A stretch of DNA of 64,000 bases from Thamnaconus septentrionalis. Taxonomy: Eukaryota; Chordata; Actinopteri; Tetraodontiformes; Monacanthidae. Below the pieces are notes generated by a model. It was not told the origin of the DNA. It made no database searches and saw nothing but the letters and a program-made list of their open reading frames with translations. Below are positions 1-18,732 of the stretch, piece by piece. Each line of letters opens with the position of its first letter. Position 1 is the first letter of the stretch. Made by a program: the position numbers and the translations under genes. The stretch is taken from the NCBI GenBank assembly GCA_009823395.1, contig CM020501.1, positions 3,359,861-3,423,860 of the forward strand. Reading direction: 5' to 3'.

Positions 1-5059
<5,059 letters not shown>

Positions 5060-5590
5060 CCGCCCGTTTTTGTCCGTATCTTCGGCCACTATTACGACAA
5101 ACATGCTGACGCATTTTTGGACACAGTTGTGACTTTTTTTTGTTGAAAAAACACTTTATTTAAAAACAGAGTCTCACGACTCTTTTTAACGACGTTTTAA
5201 CGTCTTTGAAATGTTTTTTTGGGAGGCGTGTTTGAACAGGTGCACTGTGTTCACCAGCGCTAGAGGGAAAAAAGCCTCTGGATAATTTATTAATGGGAAC
5301 TAAAGGTTCAGTCTGTGTTTTGTTTTTTTATTACCCCCCTGAACTGACAAAAAGTGCCTGGTCGTCCGACGACTCTCTCCCGCCGGCGCTGCCAATATAC
5401 TGTATTTATAACTTCTTTGTCTTCACGCCAAACGTTTTTTTTCCCGCATTTCAAGATGCAGGCTCGTATGAGGAAAGGCGTTTACCGCCACCTTTCTGTT
5501 CATGAGAAGGAAGTTTCAGTCAAGGTGACTTATTCCGGCCGGTTTGTCCTCACTGTGGTGTAAATAAATCCTATTAAAGGCTCATTCAAC
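5060..5590 (+). other. mfsd6: mfsd6 3'UTR with poly(A) signal
   Basis: Non-coding sequence after the mfsd6 stop. A canonical AATAAA lies at 5563-5568, so cleavage is expected near 5580-5590. No other gene is seen here. The end is inferred from the signal only. Confidence 0.55.
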
Positions 5591-6510
5591 AAATTGCACA
5601 CAGACTTAATTTTTTTCCAAGCAGCAGTAGTAAAACCTGGCTGTAGCTCTGCCTCCTTCCCCTTTCGGAGGATGCTGATTGGCCCATCTGTCATATTCTG
5701 ATTGATGTCCAAGGTGCATCATACCGGAGAGCTGAGCAAACGCCGCCTTTCAAAGCAAGGTAACCTTTGCGAGAACCACGCGTGGCTGTTCACTCAACAT
5801 TTACACGCCTCCGTGCTGCACGTTAAGGCAGACCGATATTTGTCAATATGACTCACTGACCGTGTTGGGATTTTATTTTATTTTTTTTACTGTGACCTCA
5901 ATTGGGAAGTCAGTGGCTGTGTTCTAGTTAGTGATGACATATTAAATTTGACAGAATTTTTTGCTGGTCGTTCACCTCATTGTGGCATCTGGACCATTTC
6001 AGAAGGTCAATGGGTCAAATCTGCGAGCACATTTCCTCCTGGGCGTCAGGGACTTTCCTGTGTGCCCAGGTTGTAAAGGTGTTAACAAGTTAGAAGTACT
6101 CGTAACCTTTATATACCCTCGTGAACACTTTTTTTTTTTTTTTAGCCAAACCAGGAAACAGTAAAAAGCAACATAAGGTGCAAAATCCAGAATATATCAA
6201 ATCTTAAAATCAAACACTTTTACAGCGAAATGAACAGCGGAAAGCGCAACGTAAAACATTAATCTTGTAGGGATGTAGATGTCAAGGCGTTCCCCTGTAG
6301 TCTCCGCGACCACCACTTGATGGCAGTAGTACGCCGAGCTTCGCCGCCGCCTGTTTTTGACGGCTGTGACGGACCGCTGCTCCGCTCTTTGTGAGTGTGC
6401 GGAGGGTTATTGAGGTCGTAGTGCGCCCGCTACTGATGGGTGTGTGTGGGTGGACAGTAATAGGCTTCCTCACACGCACGGAAAAAAGAAAAACGAGACA
6501 ATGAGCTTAC

Positions 6511-6657
<147 letters not shown>

Positions 6658-8764
6658 TTAATTTATTTTATTTTAGACACACATACATACATATATACAC
6701 ATATATATGTGTATGTATGTATAAAAAATGAATAAAGTGCGGAATGTCTTGGCAAAGACTCGCACACCCGTTGTTGTGTTGTTGTCTTTGTCATCATCAA
6801 CCCTGCAGTTGTGTGTGTGTGTGGAAGGTGAGCGGCTAGGAATGAAACACACACACATACTGTACACTCGCACTCACACGTGCATTTGTGTGCAGGGTCG
6901 AGGCTGCGCCGAGTTCCGTAGGTAGGTAGAACCGTCTGCTGCTGCTGCAGGTCACGGCTACAGCACATGCTTCCAATTAGCAGAGTGGTGCGCATGGCGC
7001 GTGCTAGTCTGCAGCCCCGGCTCGTGGGCACCCCCGGTCAGCTGCGCCGCCATTCCTCTGGTTTGCTCTGACGTCGTCCCGCCCGGCCAGACGATTGGCT
7101 CCTTGTTAAATAAGTCGTAAAATAAAACCGCTCAATGACACTTTTTTTTTGTGCGTCTCAGGGCTTCTTAAGCCAAGAGCGCACGAAAGATCAGAAACGT
7201 CTGGTGCTAAAGTGGTCGCTCATGGCCCGACCGCTGCCCAGATACAACCTGAAGCTATTTTTAGCTTTGTCTTCTTCTTCTTCTTCCTCTTCTTCCGTTG
7301 CCCCCACGTCCCCCCACCTTCCCTGACAACGCAACGAGCCTGACGCCCCGAGGATGGAGACGCTGTTAGCCACGGTAGTGCTCGCTCCGATCCCGTCCTC
7401 GCCCGTTCAGATAGATCCAACCTGAATTGAGCTACAGTGAAAACACAACAGGTTGTGTTTCAGCTTCGCAAACGATTTTCACCCTTTGTTTTCTCCAACC
7501 ACCAGTTGTCTGGTTTGGTTTGTTAATCCAAGTGTTCTTGAAGGCAACATTTGCACCCAAGCGTGACTTACAGCCTTGTTCTGTTTCAAGTTCACTTTTT
7601 GGTGTGGTACCAAATATAAAAAAAACCTTTAGATTGCACAGCCTAAATGCTGCTTTGCATTCACTTCCGAATCTGTCTATAAAATAGCCAGCTGCGTAAT
7701 GTTTAGATTGGAATCGACACCATGTGACTTAGAGGATTAGCGGCATCCCTGGTAAATACGTTCAATCGCGCAAAAAAGACAACAGACGTGACATGGAAAG
7801 TAACGTGGTAATCGTAACTCAATTCAACTCAATTCAAGTCATAACTTGAAGGGAAGGTCTTACTTGCTCAGCAGTGTGTCATCTGCGTCTTTGATCATCA
7901 ACCTGAATGACCTTTGCACCTTTTAGCTATCAGTATTTAGCAGCTGCATCAGCTTTTCTGCTATGCTGAAAAAAAACCCAAAAACCTCGCAGCCGGAGAA
8001 CAGCGAGCTAAATGACTAACGAGCGTGGAGAAACCCCGATGGGTCCCGGGGTTTAAAGTACGATCCTCGGAAGCATGCAGACGACCCACTCTGACTTGCT
8101 GCAGCAGCCTGCAGATGGAGGAGACCACCTGAGTCAAGCGTGAGTCAGACCCCGACACCACGGAGAGTCACGCTGCTGGCAAGAAGCTAAATATCACATG
8201 GCAGCGTGCCTTGCTTTCTCTTGTCTCGCTTTTTTCATTTTTTTGGCCTGGGAAATTGCTTGTTTTGGAGGCACATATGCTGATTTCAAGTGTGACTCTC
8301 TAAGCCAAGCGTCCCCCATGCAGTTTGGTACCTTGCTGGGGCAGTGCAGCCGGCGATGCTGTGAGACTTCTGACACGCTGATCCCCAAAATTAACCCAGA
8401 TCCCAGGACTCCTCCCCTGCTGCCTCTCTGGTAGCATTAGCGTAGCCGCAACAGATGCCGTTGGATAGCTGTCATGGCTACGCATATACTGGCAAGCTGC
8501 AGCCTCCTTCTGCATTTCCTACCTGTTGCTGATTGCCGTGGTCACGGTTTAATTGGGGCGCGACCTAAATTCGGAATGATGTAAGAGATTTCTGCTAACT
8601 AGAAGTTCATTTTGGAAGGAACAGTAGCTCAGTCTGCAACAATTTAGGTTTGGTTTTGATGAAAAAACGTCCAATAATGAACTGTTGGTAAATTCCCTTT
8701 GAGTCAGTGTGAAAGCGCTGGGTCTTCCCCCATTCTCCCCCCGGTGGCCGGTTGCAGAATGTTT

Positions 8765-8960
8765 TATTAAGTTTCAAGATTTTCATTTGTCACATGCATG
8801 AATGTACAGTTACAGCAGCAGTCAAATGCAATGGTAACAACTCCAGCACTGTGCAGTAAACTAGAATAAAGAATAAAATAGATAAAATAGATGAAGTAAA
8901 ATAAACAATGGAAACAAAATAGAGGATATATATATATCTATGTATCTATATATCTGAATC
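8765..8960. repeat. Interspersed AT-rich repeat
   Basis: Contains the TTTCATTTGTCACATGCATG and AGAATAAAGAATAAAATAGA words typical of a common fish retroelement end. It is related in style to 18225-18500. No coding trace. Confidence 0.35.
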
Positions 8961-9227
8961 TGGATCTGGATCTATAAAAATCTTGAAAAATCTCCCTGAA
9001 CAGCCATTTGCAGTGAAGTCTCTCCTTGTTTTCCAGAGGTTATTAATATCCTGTACTCGGCTTTTGTGTCTGGAGCAAAAACTCTTAAAAGAAAAATGTT
9101 CATCCTTCAGTCTAATAGTCTTCCTCAGCCGTCAAAACCCAACACAGATTGTGGTTCTCAAATGCATCACATTAGCTTTGTCTCCTCAGGTAACCACCGG
9201 TTACAAAAAAGCCAAGGTTTCCTCTAC

Positions 9228-9307
9228 CACCTTCTTCTTCTTCTTCTTCTTCTTCTTCTTCTTCTTCTTCTTCTTCTTCTTCTTCTTCTTCTTCTTCTTC
9301 TTCTTCC
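9228..9307. repeat. (CTT)n microsatellite
   Basis: About 25 uninterrupted CTT units, preceded by a short variant run. It makes long poly-Leu, poly-Phe or poly-Glu false frames. Confidence 0.95.
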
Positions 9308-10841
9308 TGTTGTTCTTCCATTTCACTCTGTTTCCAGACACCGCGACGCAATTTAAAACATGTTAAGCCCATTAGCAGCATGCTAGGCGGCATTCTGATC
9401 GGCGTAATCACATTCCGGGCGACGATGTGCGTCATTATCAACGGAGGAAAATTAACATTTCTCATCCGCCGGCCACAATGGCGACTCCCTCCCCAGAGCG
9501 TCCCGTCGCTCTTGAGGCCAAATACGATGCTTTATTTTCCAAAGAGTTTCCCATTAAAAAAAAAAAAAAAACAGAATTAAAAAAAAATTGCATTAATTAC
9601 TGTTAAGAGAAACAGCAATGCAACACAGACAACAACCTCTCGCCGCGGCTCGTTAATATGCGGCTCATGTATGGACGCCCTCGTTATGGAGATGAGAGTG
9701 AGAGTACAGCGGCGCCCCCTGTAAGCGCACGGACGCGCATTACGGATCATTAAGAATCAATGAGAGCCGGCGGCGGCAGCGGCGGGCGCTAGCGTGGGTC
9801 CGCAGCTAATGATGGATCACGGCGCTAATTGGCGCCAGATGAGATACCACGGGTTGAACGAGTGTCACTAACCGGACTAATTACACCCGACGTCCTGTTT
9901 TTTTGATTTTTTGTTTTGTTTTGTTTCTGCTTTCCCTCTATGGATGTGATAATGTCTGCGGCCTCCAGGGGGCATCACTGCATGGCGGACATGACGAGCT
10001 TCCACGTCTGCGAGCGGCCTGGAAACGCCTAAAGGTGGCGCTGGATTAAGCTATAGACCCTGAAATATGTGACTGCAGCACCTGCTGGTTGTTTCAGTGA
10101 GCTGGCTCCAAATAACCAGATTGGTAGGACGCGTCATTTTTTTGCTTCTGCTTTTCAGTCAGTCTTTAGTCTGAGGTTCAGTGTAGTAGCTGCTGCTGGT
10201 GCTGCTGCTGCTGCTGCTCGCCCCCTGCTGGTCGTTCGCATGAACTGACTTGAAATATTTGCACACCTGAAATTTTTACACTCTTATACAACTGTGCAAA
10301 AATCTGTTCTGACTACCCAGAATGCACTTCTGCCTTGAATGCCGCCACCTTCAGCCTGTGCTTTACAAGTCAGTCTGTTGTTGTTGCTGCTGCTGCTGCT
10401 GCTGCTACAGGACAACAGGGAGGCTTTTTGTCTCTGACTGTGATCAATCGCCCCATAGATGACGCCCACTCGGGCTGGGTCCCTTCGTGGGCCAGGGCGG
10501 CCTCACCCGGGGCCCTCCTCCGGCCCCCGCAAGCACAGCAGGGGGATAGAAAGGTAGGGAGGGGGAGTTTGCATTTGAAAAGCTCTCAGCTGATGGTGTT
10601 AAAACAAAAAGCGGAGCGGATATCTGACCAATGGGAGTGTCTGTCGGGAGGGGCTTGATGGATGAACTCGCACTTGTCACGCTCTTATTTTGAATTCCTG
10701 CAAAGTCAGCGCTTTTTTTTTTTTTACATGCCCCGCACCTGAGTGCCGTCAGACTGTGCCCCCCCCACGCCGCCGTCGCCATCTCCCCTCCCACCCCCGC
10801 TCCTGATTGGCCGGCTCAGATTCTGCAGTCTGTTGTGTGGG

Positions 10842-10901
10842 CTTCTTCTTCTTCTTCTTCTTCTTCTTCTTCTTCTTCTTCTTCTTCTTCTTCTTCTTCT
10901 C
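10842..10901. repeat. (CTT)n microsatellite
   Basis: About 20 CTT units. It makes a poly-Arg or poly-Lys false frame on the minus strand. Confidence 0.95.
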
Positions 10902-12349
10902 TTTAACTGACAGGATACGGTGACATTTGAGTGTGATGTCAGCGGGGAAGTCCCTCGGTTCTTCCAGCGGGTCACTGTGAACTCCGCTGGCGGCGGCGGC
11001 ATGCAGTAAGCGCAGCAACCTCGGTGGGGAAACTCTGCAGCGCGAAGGAAGCTCATGGCGGCAGCTTTTACCTTCCAACTGCCAAAAAGTCCTTCTTTGA
11101 AAGGTGAAAAATTCCCTCCGAAAAAACGTCTCTTGTTTTTTCTCACCAAACAGCCTTCGTCCTGTCGCTGAATAAATACCAAGCGGTCGCCGCCACTGTC
11201 TGGGAAGTTTTAACCCCTTTGTTATGTCACAAAGAGATTGTGATACCTGGCCAAGCCCTCCCACCAAGCCAGGTGTCGGCGCCGCCCTCTCAGTCCGACT
11301 TGCTCTCCGAAGGTCCTGAACGGAAACTCTGTCGGTTGTAGCAGGAGGCTGCAAACAGCAGGCTAAGCGCTAAGCCGGTCTTCGTGCGTGCACGTGAGTT
11401 CTGATGTCTGGGTGCCGCCGCCGCTGCAGGGATGTGGGCGGACCGACGTGGGTCCTTGTGCACGAGGGGCCCCAAGTTGCACAGGGATGCTTTTTTTTTC
11501 TAATTGAGTCAGAGACTTATGCTGGCAAAGGTAGGCGTGTGTGTGTGTGTAGGGGGGAGAAGGACTAATCCCAAGCTGCTGTTGTTTTTTCCTCTCTCTC
11601 GCTCTCTCTCTTTCACTCTCTCTCGCTCCCGCCTGCTGGCTCCAGATCAAAAACTTAACAGCAGTAATCAGGCAAAATGTGTGGCGCCACTTCAAAAGGC
11701 TGCCGCAACTTTTTCACATTTATTTATTTATTTTTCTGACGCTTCTCGCTCGCTAACGCTGACACGTTCACACCCTTGCAGCTCCGCATTGTTTCATCAT
11801 TCCCACCCTGTGTTCCTTTTTCGTCTGTTTTTTTCTTTTCTTTTCTTTTTTCTTTTCTATCCTCCTCTTTTTTCTTTTTTTCACACCTCCCCTCCGCTCT
11901 TCACCCCTCCCCCTCCCTCGCCAGGGTGAAGGGCGATCGGATCGGCGTGACCTTAACGCGCTCCGCAGATTAATCACACCTCCAGATGAGGCAGGAGGTG
12001 CGGCACGCACGCTTATGCACCGCGGTGTGTGGTGTGTGTGTGTGTGTGTGTGTGTGCGTGCGTGTGTGTGTGGTTTCAGCCTGTCTGCAGCAAGCGTGCG
12101 GCGGCGGCAGTAAGAGAACGTCATCAGTCATCAGCGGCCTGCCGGGGGAGGGTTGGGTGGGAGGGCGAGGAGGGGCAGAAGGGGGGCGGACAGGGGCTAG
12201 GGGGGCGGAGATGGCGTGGGAGGGCCCAGTCGCCGAGGCCTGAGTGCGGCCAAACCGGGCGAATCCCACGGAAATCTTCCCACGGAAGACTTAAAGGTGC
12301 AGCTCGTCTTCGACGGTGGAAACAAAACAAAAAAAAGGAGAAAATAGTG

Positions 12350-12665
12350 TCTGTTTGCTACCTGGAAACGCGTCGATTCTCTCTGTGATGGTTTTTGTGG
12401 CTATCAGCTGCACGTCAACGCAGACGGAGTTTCAGTTGCAGTCATAAGGTGAAACAAAAGTGAAGGCCGGCAGCAGCTGTTAGCATTAGCATTGGCCCCC
12501 GTCGGCCTCGTCTTTGAATTCTTACAGGCTTTCTATGTGTTTTGATTTCCCATTTTTACACGATTTGGACACCTCGAGCTACGTAGTTGGGGTTAGCCAG
12601 GCTAGGTGGCTAGTGGCAAGCTAGCAGGACAGAACGAGGCGATCCATTCACCTTTTTGGGCTTGC
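12350..12665 (+). repeat. Diverged direct duplication, copy 1
   Basis: Shares AAAGTGAAGGCCGGCAGC, TGTTAGCATTAGCAT, CTATGTGTTTTG, CCAGGCTAGGTGGCTAG and GGCAAGCTAGCAGGACA in the same order with the block at 12984-13235. The offset is about 600 bases. No coding potential. Confidence 0.55.
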
Positions 12666-12983
12666 TAGTCTTTTATATGTGTAATCCAAACCTCCAAAGG
12701 TGGACTTTCAAAGTCTCCGCTTCCTGGCCACTTGCAGTGTTGACAACTTGCCATTATGACAAAGTTGGCAAAACCCCCCAAGTTGGTCAATCATTATTAC
12801 TAAATGATGTACTATAAATGACAACTAGGCGATTCATTTTCCCTCGGTGACTGATGGTTGCACACGCAGCTCTCTCGATGGGAAATCAGCAAGATGACCC
12901 AAAAGAAGAAGAGAGGTTGCAGGAACCAATAAAAAGACTTTGGGGCGTGGTTATCTCTATTTCCTCCTGCGGAAAAAAATCTT

Positions 12984-13235
12984 GCTTCCTGGAGACACTT
13001 TGAGTCTCGCTGTGATGATTTTAGCTGCAAAGTATCAGTTTCCACTTTAATGTGAAGCAAAATTAAAGGCCGGCAGCCACTGTTAGCATTAGCATCGGGT
13101 GAAAAGCCCTGTTGGCCTCATCTTTTTAAAGTTTTACAGACTTCCTATGTGTTTTGCGCTATTTGGACAATTCCAGGCTAGGTAGCTAGCGGCAAGCTAG
13201 CAGGACAAACGAGCCCTTTCCATTCGCCTTTTGGC
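12984..13235 (+). repeat. Diverged direct duplication, copy 2
   Basis: Second copy of the block at 12350-12665, in direct orientation, with several small insertions and deletions. Confidence 0.55.
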
Positions 13236-13611
13236 GCTCGCCACAGAGTTGACAACATTTTCATCGTACGTTTGTTAGCGCAGCTTCCTTCGCTAAATCA
13301 AAGTTGTTTTTTCTGCTGGAGGTTCGCGCTGCTGGTCCGCAAAAATGCCAAATGACGACTTCTAAACTTTGTTGCAAGAACTTGCGGCGGCTTTTCACGC
13401 GCCTGCGTCTGGCTACCCTCCCAACTCTCCATTCTCCTCCCCTCCGCCCTCCTACCTCCCCCAGACTGTGGGGGGTTTCAGGCTTAAGGTAGCTGCTGCA
13501 GAGGAGTGCGAAGGCTGCTGCTACATTTCCACGCTGGCACATTTCGCAGGCAGCCGGGGCCCCTATAGCCGTTTCAGCCGTCCACACTCTGCAGTAAAGT
13601 TTCGCACAACG

Positions 13612-13631
13612 CACACACACACACGCAGTCG

Positions 13632-13662
<31 letters not shown>

Positions 13663-13787
13663 GCACACGCTGCAGGAACACTGCAGTCTCTATCTGTATG
13701 TCACATAACCTCCGCCCACGCTCGCTACGCCCACACACATCCTTGCCCAAAACACCCACGCAGCGAGTGTAATCTGCGTGCAGAGAC

Positions 13788-13830
<43 letters not shown>
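13612..13830. repeat. Clustered (CA)n microsatellites
   Basis: CA runs at about 13612-13660 and 13794-13830, with degenerate CA-rich sequence between them and continuing to about 14030. Confidence 0.85.
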
Positions 13831-13831
<1 letters not shown>

Positions 13832-16138
13832 CGCCCCTATACACACTCCACCGCCCACGCAGGCACACACGTGTTCAGTCAGACATAAGCCGCTCATACC
13901 ATCCCACACTTTCTCAACAGACACAAAGTAAGACTCTGCTAACCGGGGAGCCTGTGCAAACACACCAGCTTTAGTCCCACACACACACACACGCACACAC
14001 ACATTCTCGCCCCTGCTCACACACACACGCAGGAGCCGTGGCCTCACTTGGCATCACAAAGTCAAAAAATAAGTGCGTTATAATAGACAGACTTGACTCA
14101 ACTGCTTTTTTTACAACTCGTTTGATTTTAATTTTCACCACATATTATTTTTTCGCCCGGGTGAAGTCAAGTAAGTCGCCACTAAAACAGTTTTTCCCGG
14201 CTCTAAACACTGGGATAGCGGACACTCCAACTCCTTCTTCCCCTCCTCTTGCCTTTTCATAGTTTCTTATTTTTCTGTTGTTTTCCCCTCTGCTCGCAAA
14301 AACAGAAGAACTTGGATAAAAAAAGAGCTGCTGCTGCTGCTGCTGCCTCTTGTTTTTTCTTCTTCTCCTCCTTCTTCTTCTTCCCGAGCGCAAAGTGTTG
14401 AGGATGTGGGTTGGTGGGAAGAAAAAGGGGAGGGGAGGGGGGAAGAAGGGGAGCAGAGCGGCGTGGGCGCTCTGACAGGGCGAGGGGCTGACAGGCCCAG
14501 GCGTGGGCGTGTCATTGAAATGTGTTTCTACTCCGGAGGGGGGCAGGGAGGAGGGGTGGAAGTGGGGGAAGAAAAAGTTGCAGGGAAATAAAGGAGGAGG
14601 AGAAGAAGAGGGAGGGGGCAGGGGAGGGGGAGGAGAGACGGCGCAGAAATTAAACGAACAGGCGTCTCCTGAAAAGTGAAATATGAAGAGGCTCCTCGCC
14701 AAATGAGATACATCCAGGGAAGGGGAGGACACACACGCACACACACGCACGCACACGCAGTCGCAGACACGCACACACACACACACACACACAAAGTGAC
14801 GCCTACTCACCGGCGATGATTGACAGCGCGACATGAAAGCAGATTGCTGCAGAAGAAGAAGAAAAAAAAAGAACCTTGTCACTTTAGCTCTCGGCGCTTT
14901 TTAATGTCTTTTGGACTAATTTAAAGGATGAGTGCGTGGAGTTTCTGCCACTTATTTATTCATTATTATATTTTTTCATTTTTTGGGCGGGGGGAGGACT
15001 GGAAGCGGAACAAAACAAAACACGCACACGCGCGCGCGCGCAAAAAAAGAAAAAAAGCCTCTGCTGTGTGAACCTACGCAGAGCCGGCGGGGTGATAAGA
15101 CGCCCCGGCGGGAAGTTTTGGGCGTTTTGAGAGAACTAAACTGGGATTTCAGGGCTTCTGACGCCGTTAGCCGCGTTCTGTCTGTTAGCGTCGAGGTGCA
15201 GCGCCCGCTTATTTACAACTCTTCACCCCCCAAAACCCTCATATAAGTCTGACAAACAAAAGAGTGAGCGCAACGCAGCTAGTGTCGGGCGCTAACGAGG
15301 GAGCTAACGTTGTGATCACCAAGGAAGCTGGAGTTTGTCGCCAGCCATTAGCCGCCAAAACGCACTCAAGCTCGATTTTAGCCGTAGCAAAAACGAACGA
15401 GCCCAGAAAACAACCGTAGTTGGCTAGTTAGCTTAGCATTTTTAGCCTCTCTGAAAGCGAGGCTGCTACGTCAAAGGAAAAATAATAATAATTCTTGCAC
15501 TTTGACCTTACATCGCCGTCAAATCACACTCTTTGCAGACTTAGACAAACTTACTTTACAAAATTTTTTGAGTGTTGGGGGTTAATTTTTTTTCCTTTCT
15601 TTTCAGTTTGTGTGTTTTTTTGGTGGGAATGAAAGGAATCAGTCTCCTCCTCTGCAACTTTGCCGCATCCAATCGAGGCGACGTCTCGCCTCTTCTGCAA
15701 AAACCATCACGTCGGCGGGGAGGAGGAGGCGACGGAGGCTCCAGGGGGGAAACGGGATGGGGTGGCGGGTGGAGGATAGGGGGAGGGTAGCGGGTGACGT
15801 GCAAAATGTTGGAAAACGCCGGGGCTTGTGGGAACAGGCGAGGCGAGGCGAGGCTGGGTGTCGACCTACCTCAACGTGTGGGCGGACATCCTACTTCCTG
15901 CCGGCGACTCTCCCGTTTTAATTTTGCTCTTGTTTGGTCGCGGTTGTTTGGTTCCTGGGCCAAATCCCGCGTGTGTGTATGTGTGTGTGTGCGTAGGTGG
16001 CAAAGTGGGTGAGGAAGGAGGTCAGAAGAAGGATAGGAAGATTTCCCCCCCCCCACCCACCCACTTCCCTCCTCTTGCTGTATTTGATTTGATCCCCGTC
16101 TGCTTTGGAGGTAAATCTGTGGGTTAAATCTGCATGGT

Positions 16139-16139
<1 letters not shown>

Positions 16140-16182
<43 letters not shown>
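16140..16182. repeat. (CA)n microsatellite
   Basis: Uninterrupted CA run of about 42 bases. Confidence 0.9.
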
Positions 16183-16183
<1 letters not shown>

Positions 16184-16765
16184 CCAGACGTGCATCAGGA
16201 GGCTGGAGGTGGGCGGGCAGGAATTCTACCTTGCCTACCTGCAACCATGTGTGCATTTGGAAAACACATCAGAGACGTGTTGCAAGGAGGCTGATTTATG
16301 ACCTTGAACTTGGGAATTAAAATTAAAAAAAAAAAGTTGCATCCTCGGCTCCTCCGAACAACTTTGACTTTGTCCTCGCAGAGTTGCACCGATGGGCTAG
16401 TACATGGGTTCTAAGATTTGACAGAGGGTCCAGAGCAGGAGCAGATGGATGGAATGTTTTGGTGACTAGCCTTATAGGAGTACCGTACTGTCCTTGTTGT
16501 GATACCTCTTAGTTTGTTTTGTTTTTTTGGGTTTTTTTTTAGTTGTGAATTTGGCTTCAGGTTTTTGGCCAAAACATAGTTAAATTCATTTATGTATGCA
16601 TGCAGCATAGAGTGCTAAAAAGTGCTGAAAAAAAGTAGAAATCCATCAACTGTATCTTCACTGTTGACACAATAATCCTCCAGGGAAGTTTTTGGAGCCA
16701 GTATTATCTGCAGTTTGCCTTTGGTACTTGTCATATATAATTTTATTTTATTTTTTTTTAGCGTT

Positions 16766-16769
<4 letters not shown>

Positions 16770-16845
<76 letters not shown>
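16770..16845. repeat. (TC)n microsatellite
   Basis: About 37 uninterrupted TC units, a pure polypyrimidine mirror tract. Confidence 0.95.
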
Positions 16846-16847
<2 letters not shown>

Positions 16848-17768
16848 TCCCTCCCCTTTGGAAATTAATTAGAGGATCCATGAACACACGCTCGGCAAAT
16901 AATAGTTTTCGCGCCACATGGGACGCATGACAGGGCCAGCAGTCCCGTGTGTAGCGTAAGCTGTGCTTTTGTTTTGAAAAGGTGTATGTGTGTTTTTGGG
17001 ATACTCCCTCACCCACCAGGATATCATCCCTAAATTTGTAACCATATATTTATTTTATCTATCTATATCCCAATGGTTAAAAAAAAAAAAAAACATTTAT
17101 GAATATGCTATTAGATCTAGCATCAGTCGAATTGGCATGCGGGAGCTGCACGTGACAAATAAATTCATTTAATCTGGTTTAGCGTTACAAATTCCATTGT
17201 CTATATTTAAATGATAATTTTACGGTTTTACACGGTGGAACCTGTGGCAAATTTGAAAAAAAAAATCATATTCACAAATATAGTCTACATATGTCTGTGA
17301 TCTTTCGCGAACAGATGCATGTACGGGAACAAAGATGTGCTTCAAACTTGGTACAAAATCTTTCGACGTCTAAAATGGAAATATAGTCCAAAAAAAAAGT
17401 CTGACACGGAGGTCTAAATATAGCCCCGCGGGGCCAGAAACACTTGGCAACGTGTCAACTCGTCCTCTCAGGAACAGGACGTCCTCGAACCGAACCGAAC
17501 CGAACCGGTACCGTCAGAACCGGTTCGGTATCGATCCAAACCGACCGCCGGTGAGTGACGCGGAGGCTCCTCGTGCAACTGTGAGAACCCAGACTGCACT
17601 GCTGCGTCTCTGCTCGGCGCGCGCGCGTGTGTGTGAGAGAGAGTGTGTGTGTTCGTGCGCGCGCGTGTGGGCGTTGAACCTGCCTGTGTTTGGTATTCCG
17701 TGCAGAAAGCCTCCCACGCCCCGTGTGTCCGCCCACGCGCGGATTTGCGTCACGCAGGGAGCGTGGGC

Positions 17769-17773
<5 letters not shown>

Positions 17774-17818
<45 letters not shown>

Positions 17819-17964
17819 CTGTGGCAACCGCACGGAATATCCCGCTCGGCTGCGCGCGTGCAGCTGCGCGTCGGCACAGCGCGAGGCAGCAGGAAGCGCC
17901 AACAAAATAAGACCACCAAGTGTAAAATTTTTGGAAAATGATATAAATGCACAGGAGGACTTTG

Positions 17965-18024
<60 letters not shown>

Positions 18025-18025
18025 G
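17774..18025. repeat. (GA)n and (ATT)n microsatellites
   Basis: A GA run at about 17774-17815 and an ATT run at about 17966-18025, separated by about 150 bases of GC-rich and then ordinary sequence. Confidence 0.9.
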
Positions 18026-18224
18026 CCATTATTGTTATTATCGCAGAGTGCAGAGATTCATAATCAAATGTGATTGAGAACTGATGTGTGAATACTAAGG
18101 CATCACTAATGGATTTAGCTGCATCAGTCTGTTTTATGTAAAGGTTTCACAAATATGAAATGTTGAATTCTCTTTTTAGTTATTCTAGTTTCTACAAGTT
18201 AGTTTGTTTTGTTTTGTTGATTTG

Positions 18225-18500
18225 ATTTGATTTGATTGAATTAGATTCAACTTTATTGTCATTGCACATGTCACAAGTACAGAGCAACGAAATGTATCCT
18301 ACCAGAGTGCTTAGAATTGAATTAAATACAAATGTACAGTATGTATACTTTATATAAAATGTACATATACATAGTGCAAATTAATAATACAACTTTTGCA
18401 ATAAAATGCAGGCATGAAAAAATGAAGAATGAATATTATATATCTGCATAAACAGAATATAACAGGTTGAAAATATATAGAAGATGATCAGAATTTAGTA
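18225..18500. repeat. Interspersed AT-rich repeat
   Basis: Begins with TTGATTTGATTTGATT units, then AACTTTATTGTCATTGCACA and AGTACAGAGCAACGAAATG, a motif very common in teleost genomes at retroelement ends. No coding trace. Confidence 0.4.
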
Positions 18501-18659
18501 ATATACAGTGATTTTGATGTTTGCCAAGGAGGTTATTTGTTTGTTTGTTCAAACAAAAGAAGGCGGCGCTTTTATTTTGTCATTTCCTCCCCGGAAGCGC
18601 TCAGCCGTCGCTTCTTGTAGCCTGACAGCGGTGAAGGGAGTGCAGGGGAGTGGAGAGAC

Positions 18660-18732
18660 TGCTGGGAGTCACACACACACGCACATACACACACTCACTC
18701 ACTCACTCACACACACACACACACACACACCC
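18660..18732. repeat. (CA)n microsatellite with ACTC units
   Basis: CA-rich tract with a short CACT sub-block in its middle. Confidence 0.8.

Noticed and set aside
6970..7045. Initiator tRNA-Met-like 5' half (AGCAGAGTGGTGCGCATGGC)
   Set aside because: No T-loop or 3' acceptor arm follows, and the match ends after about 28 bases; chance or a decayed fragment.
10724..11354. Two long minus-strand frames with poly-Arg or poly-Lys
   Set aside because: They are carried by the CTT microsatellite; no conserved motif on either side.
13612..13830. Regularly spaced repeats that might suggest a CRISPR array
   Set aside because: They are CA microsatellites without unique spacers in a vertebrate genome.
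13369..14882. Frames rich in His-Thr or Cys-Val
   Set aside because: Direct translations of CA/GT repeats.
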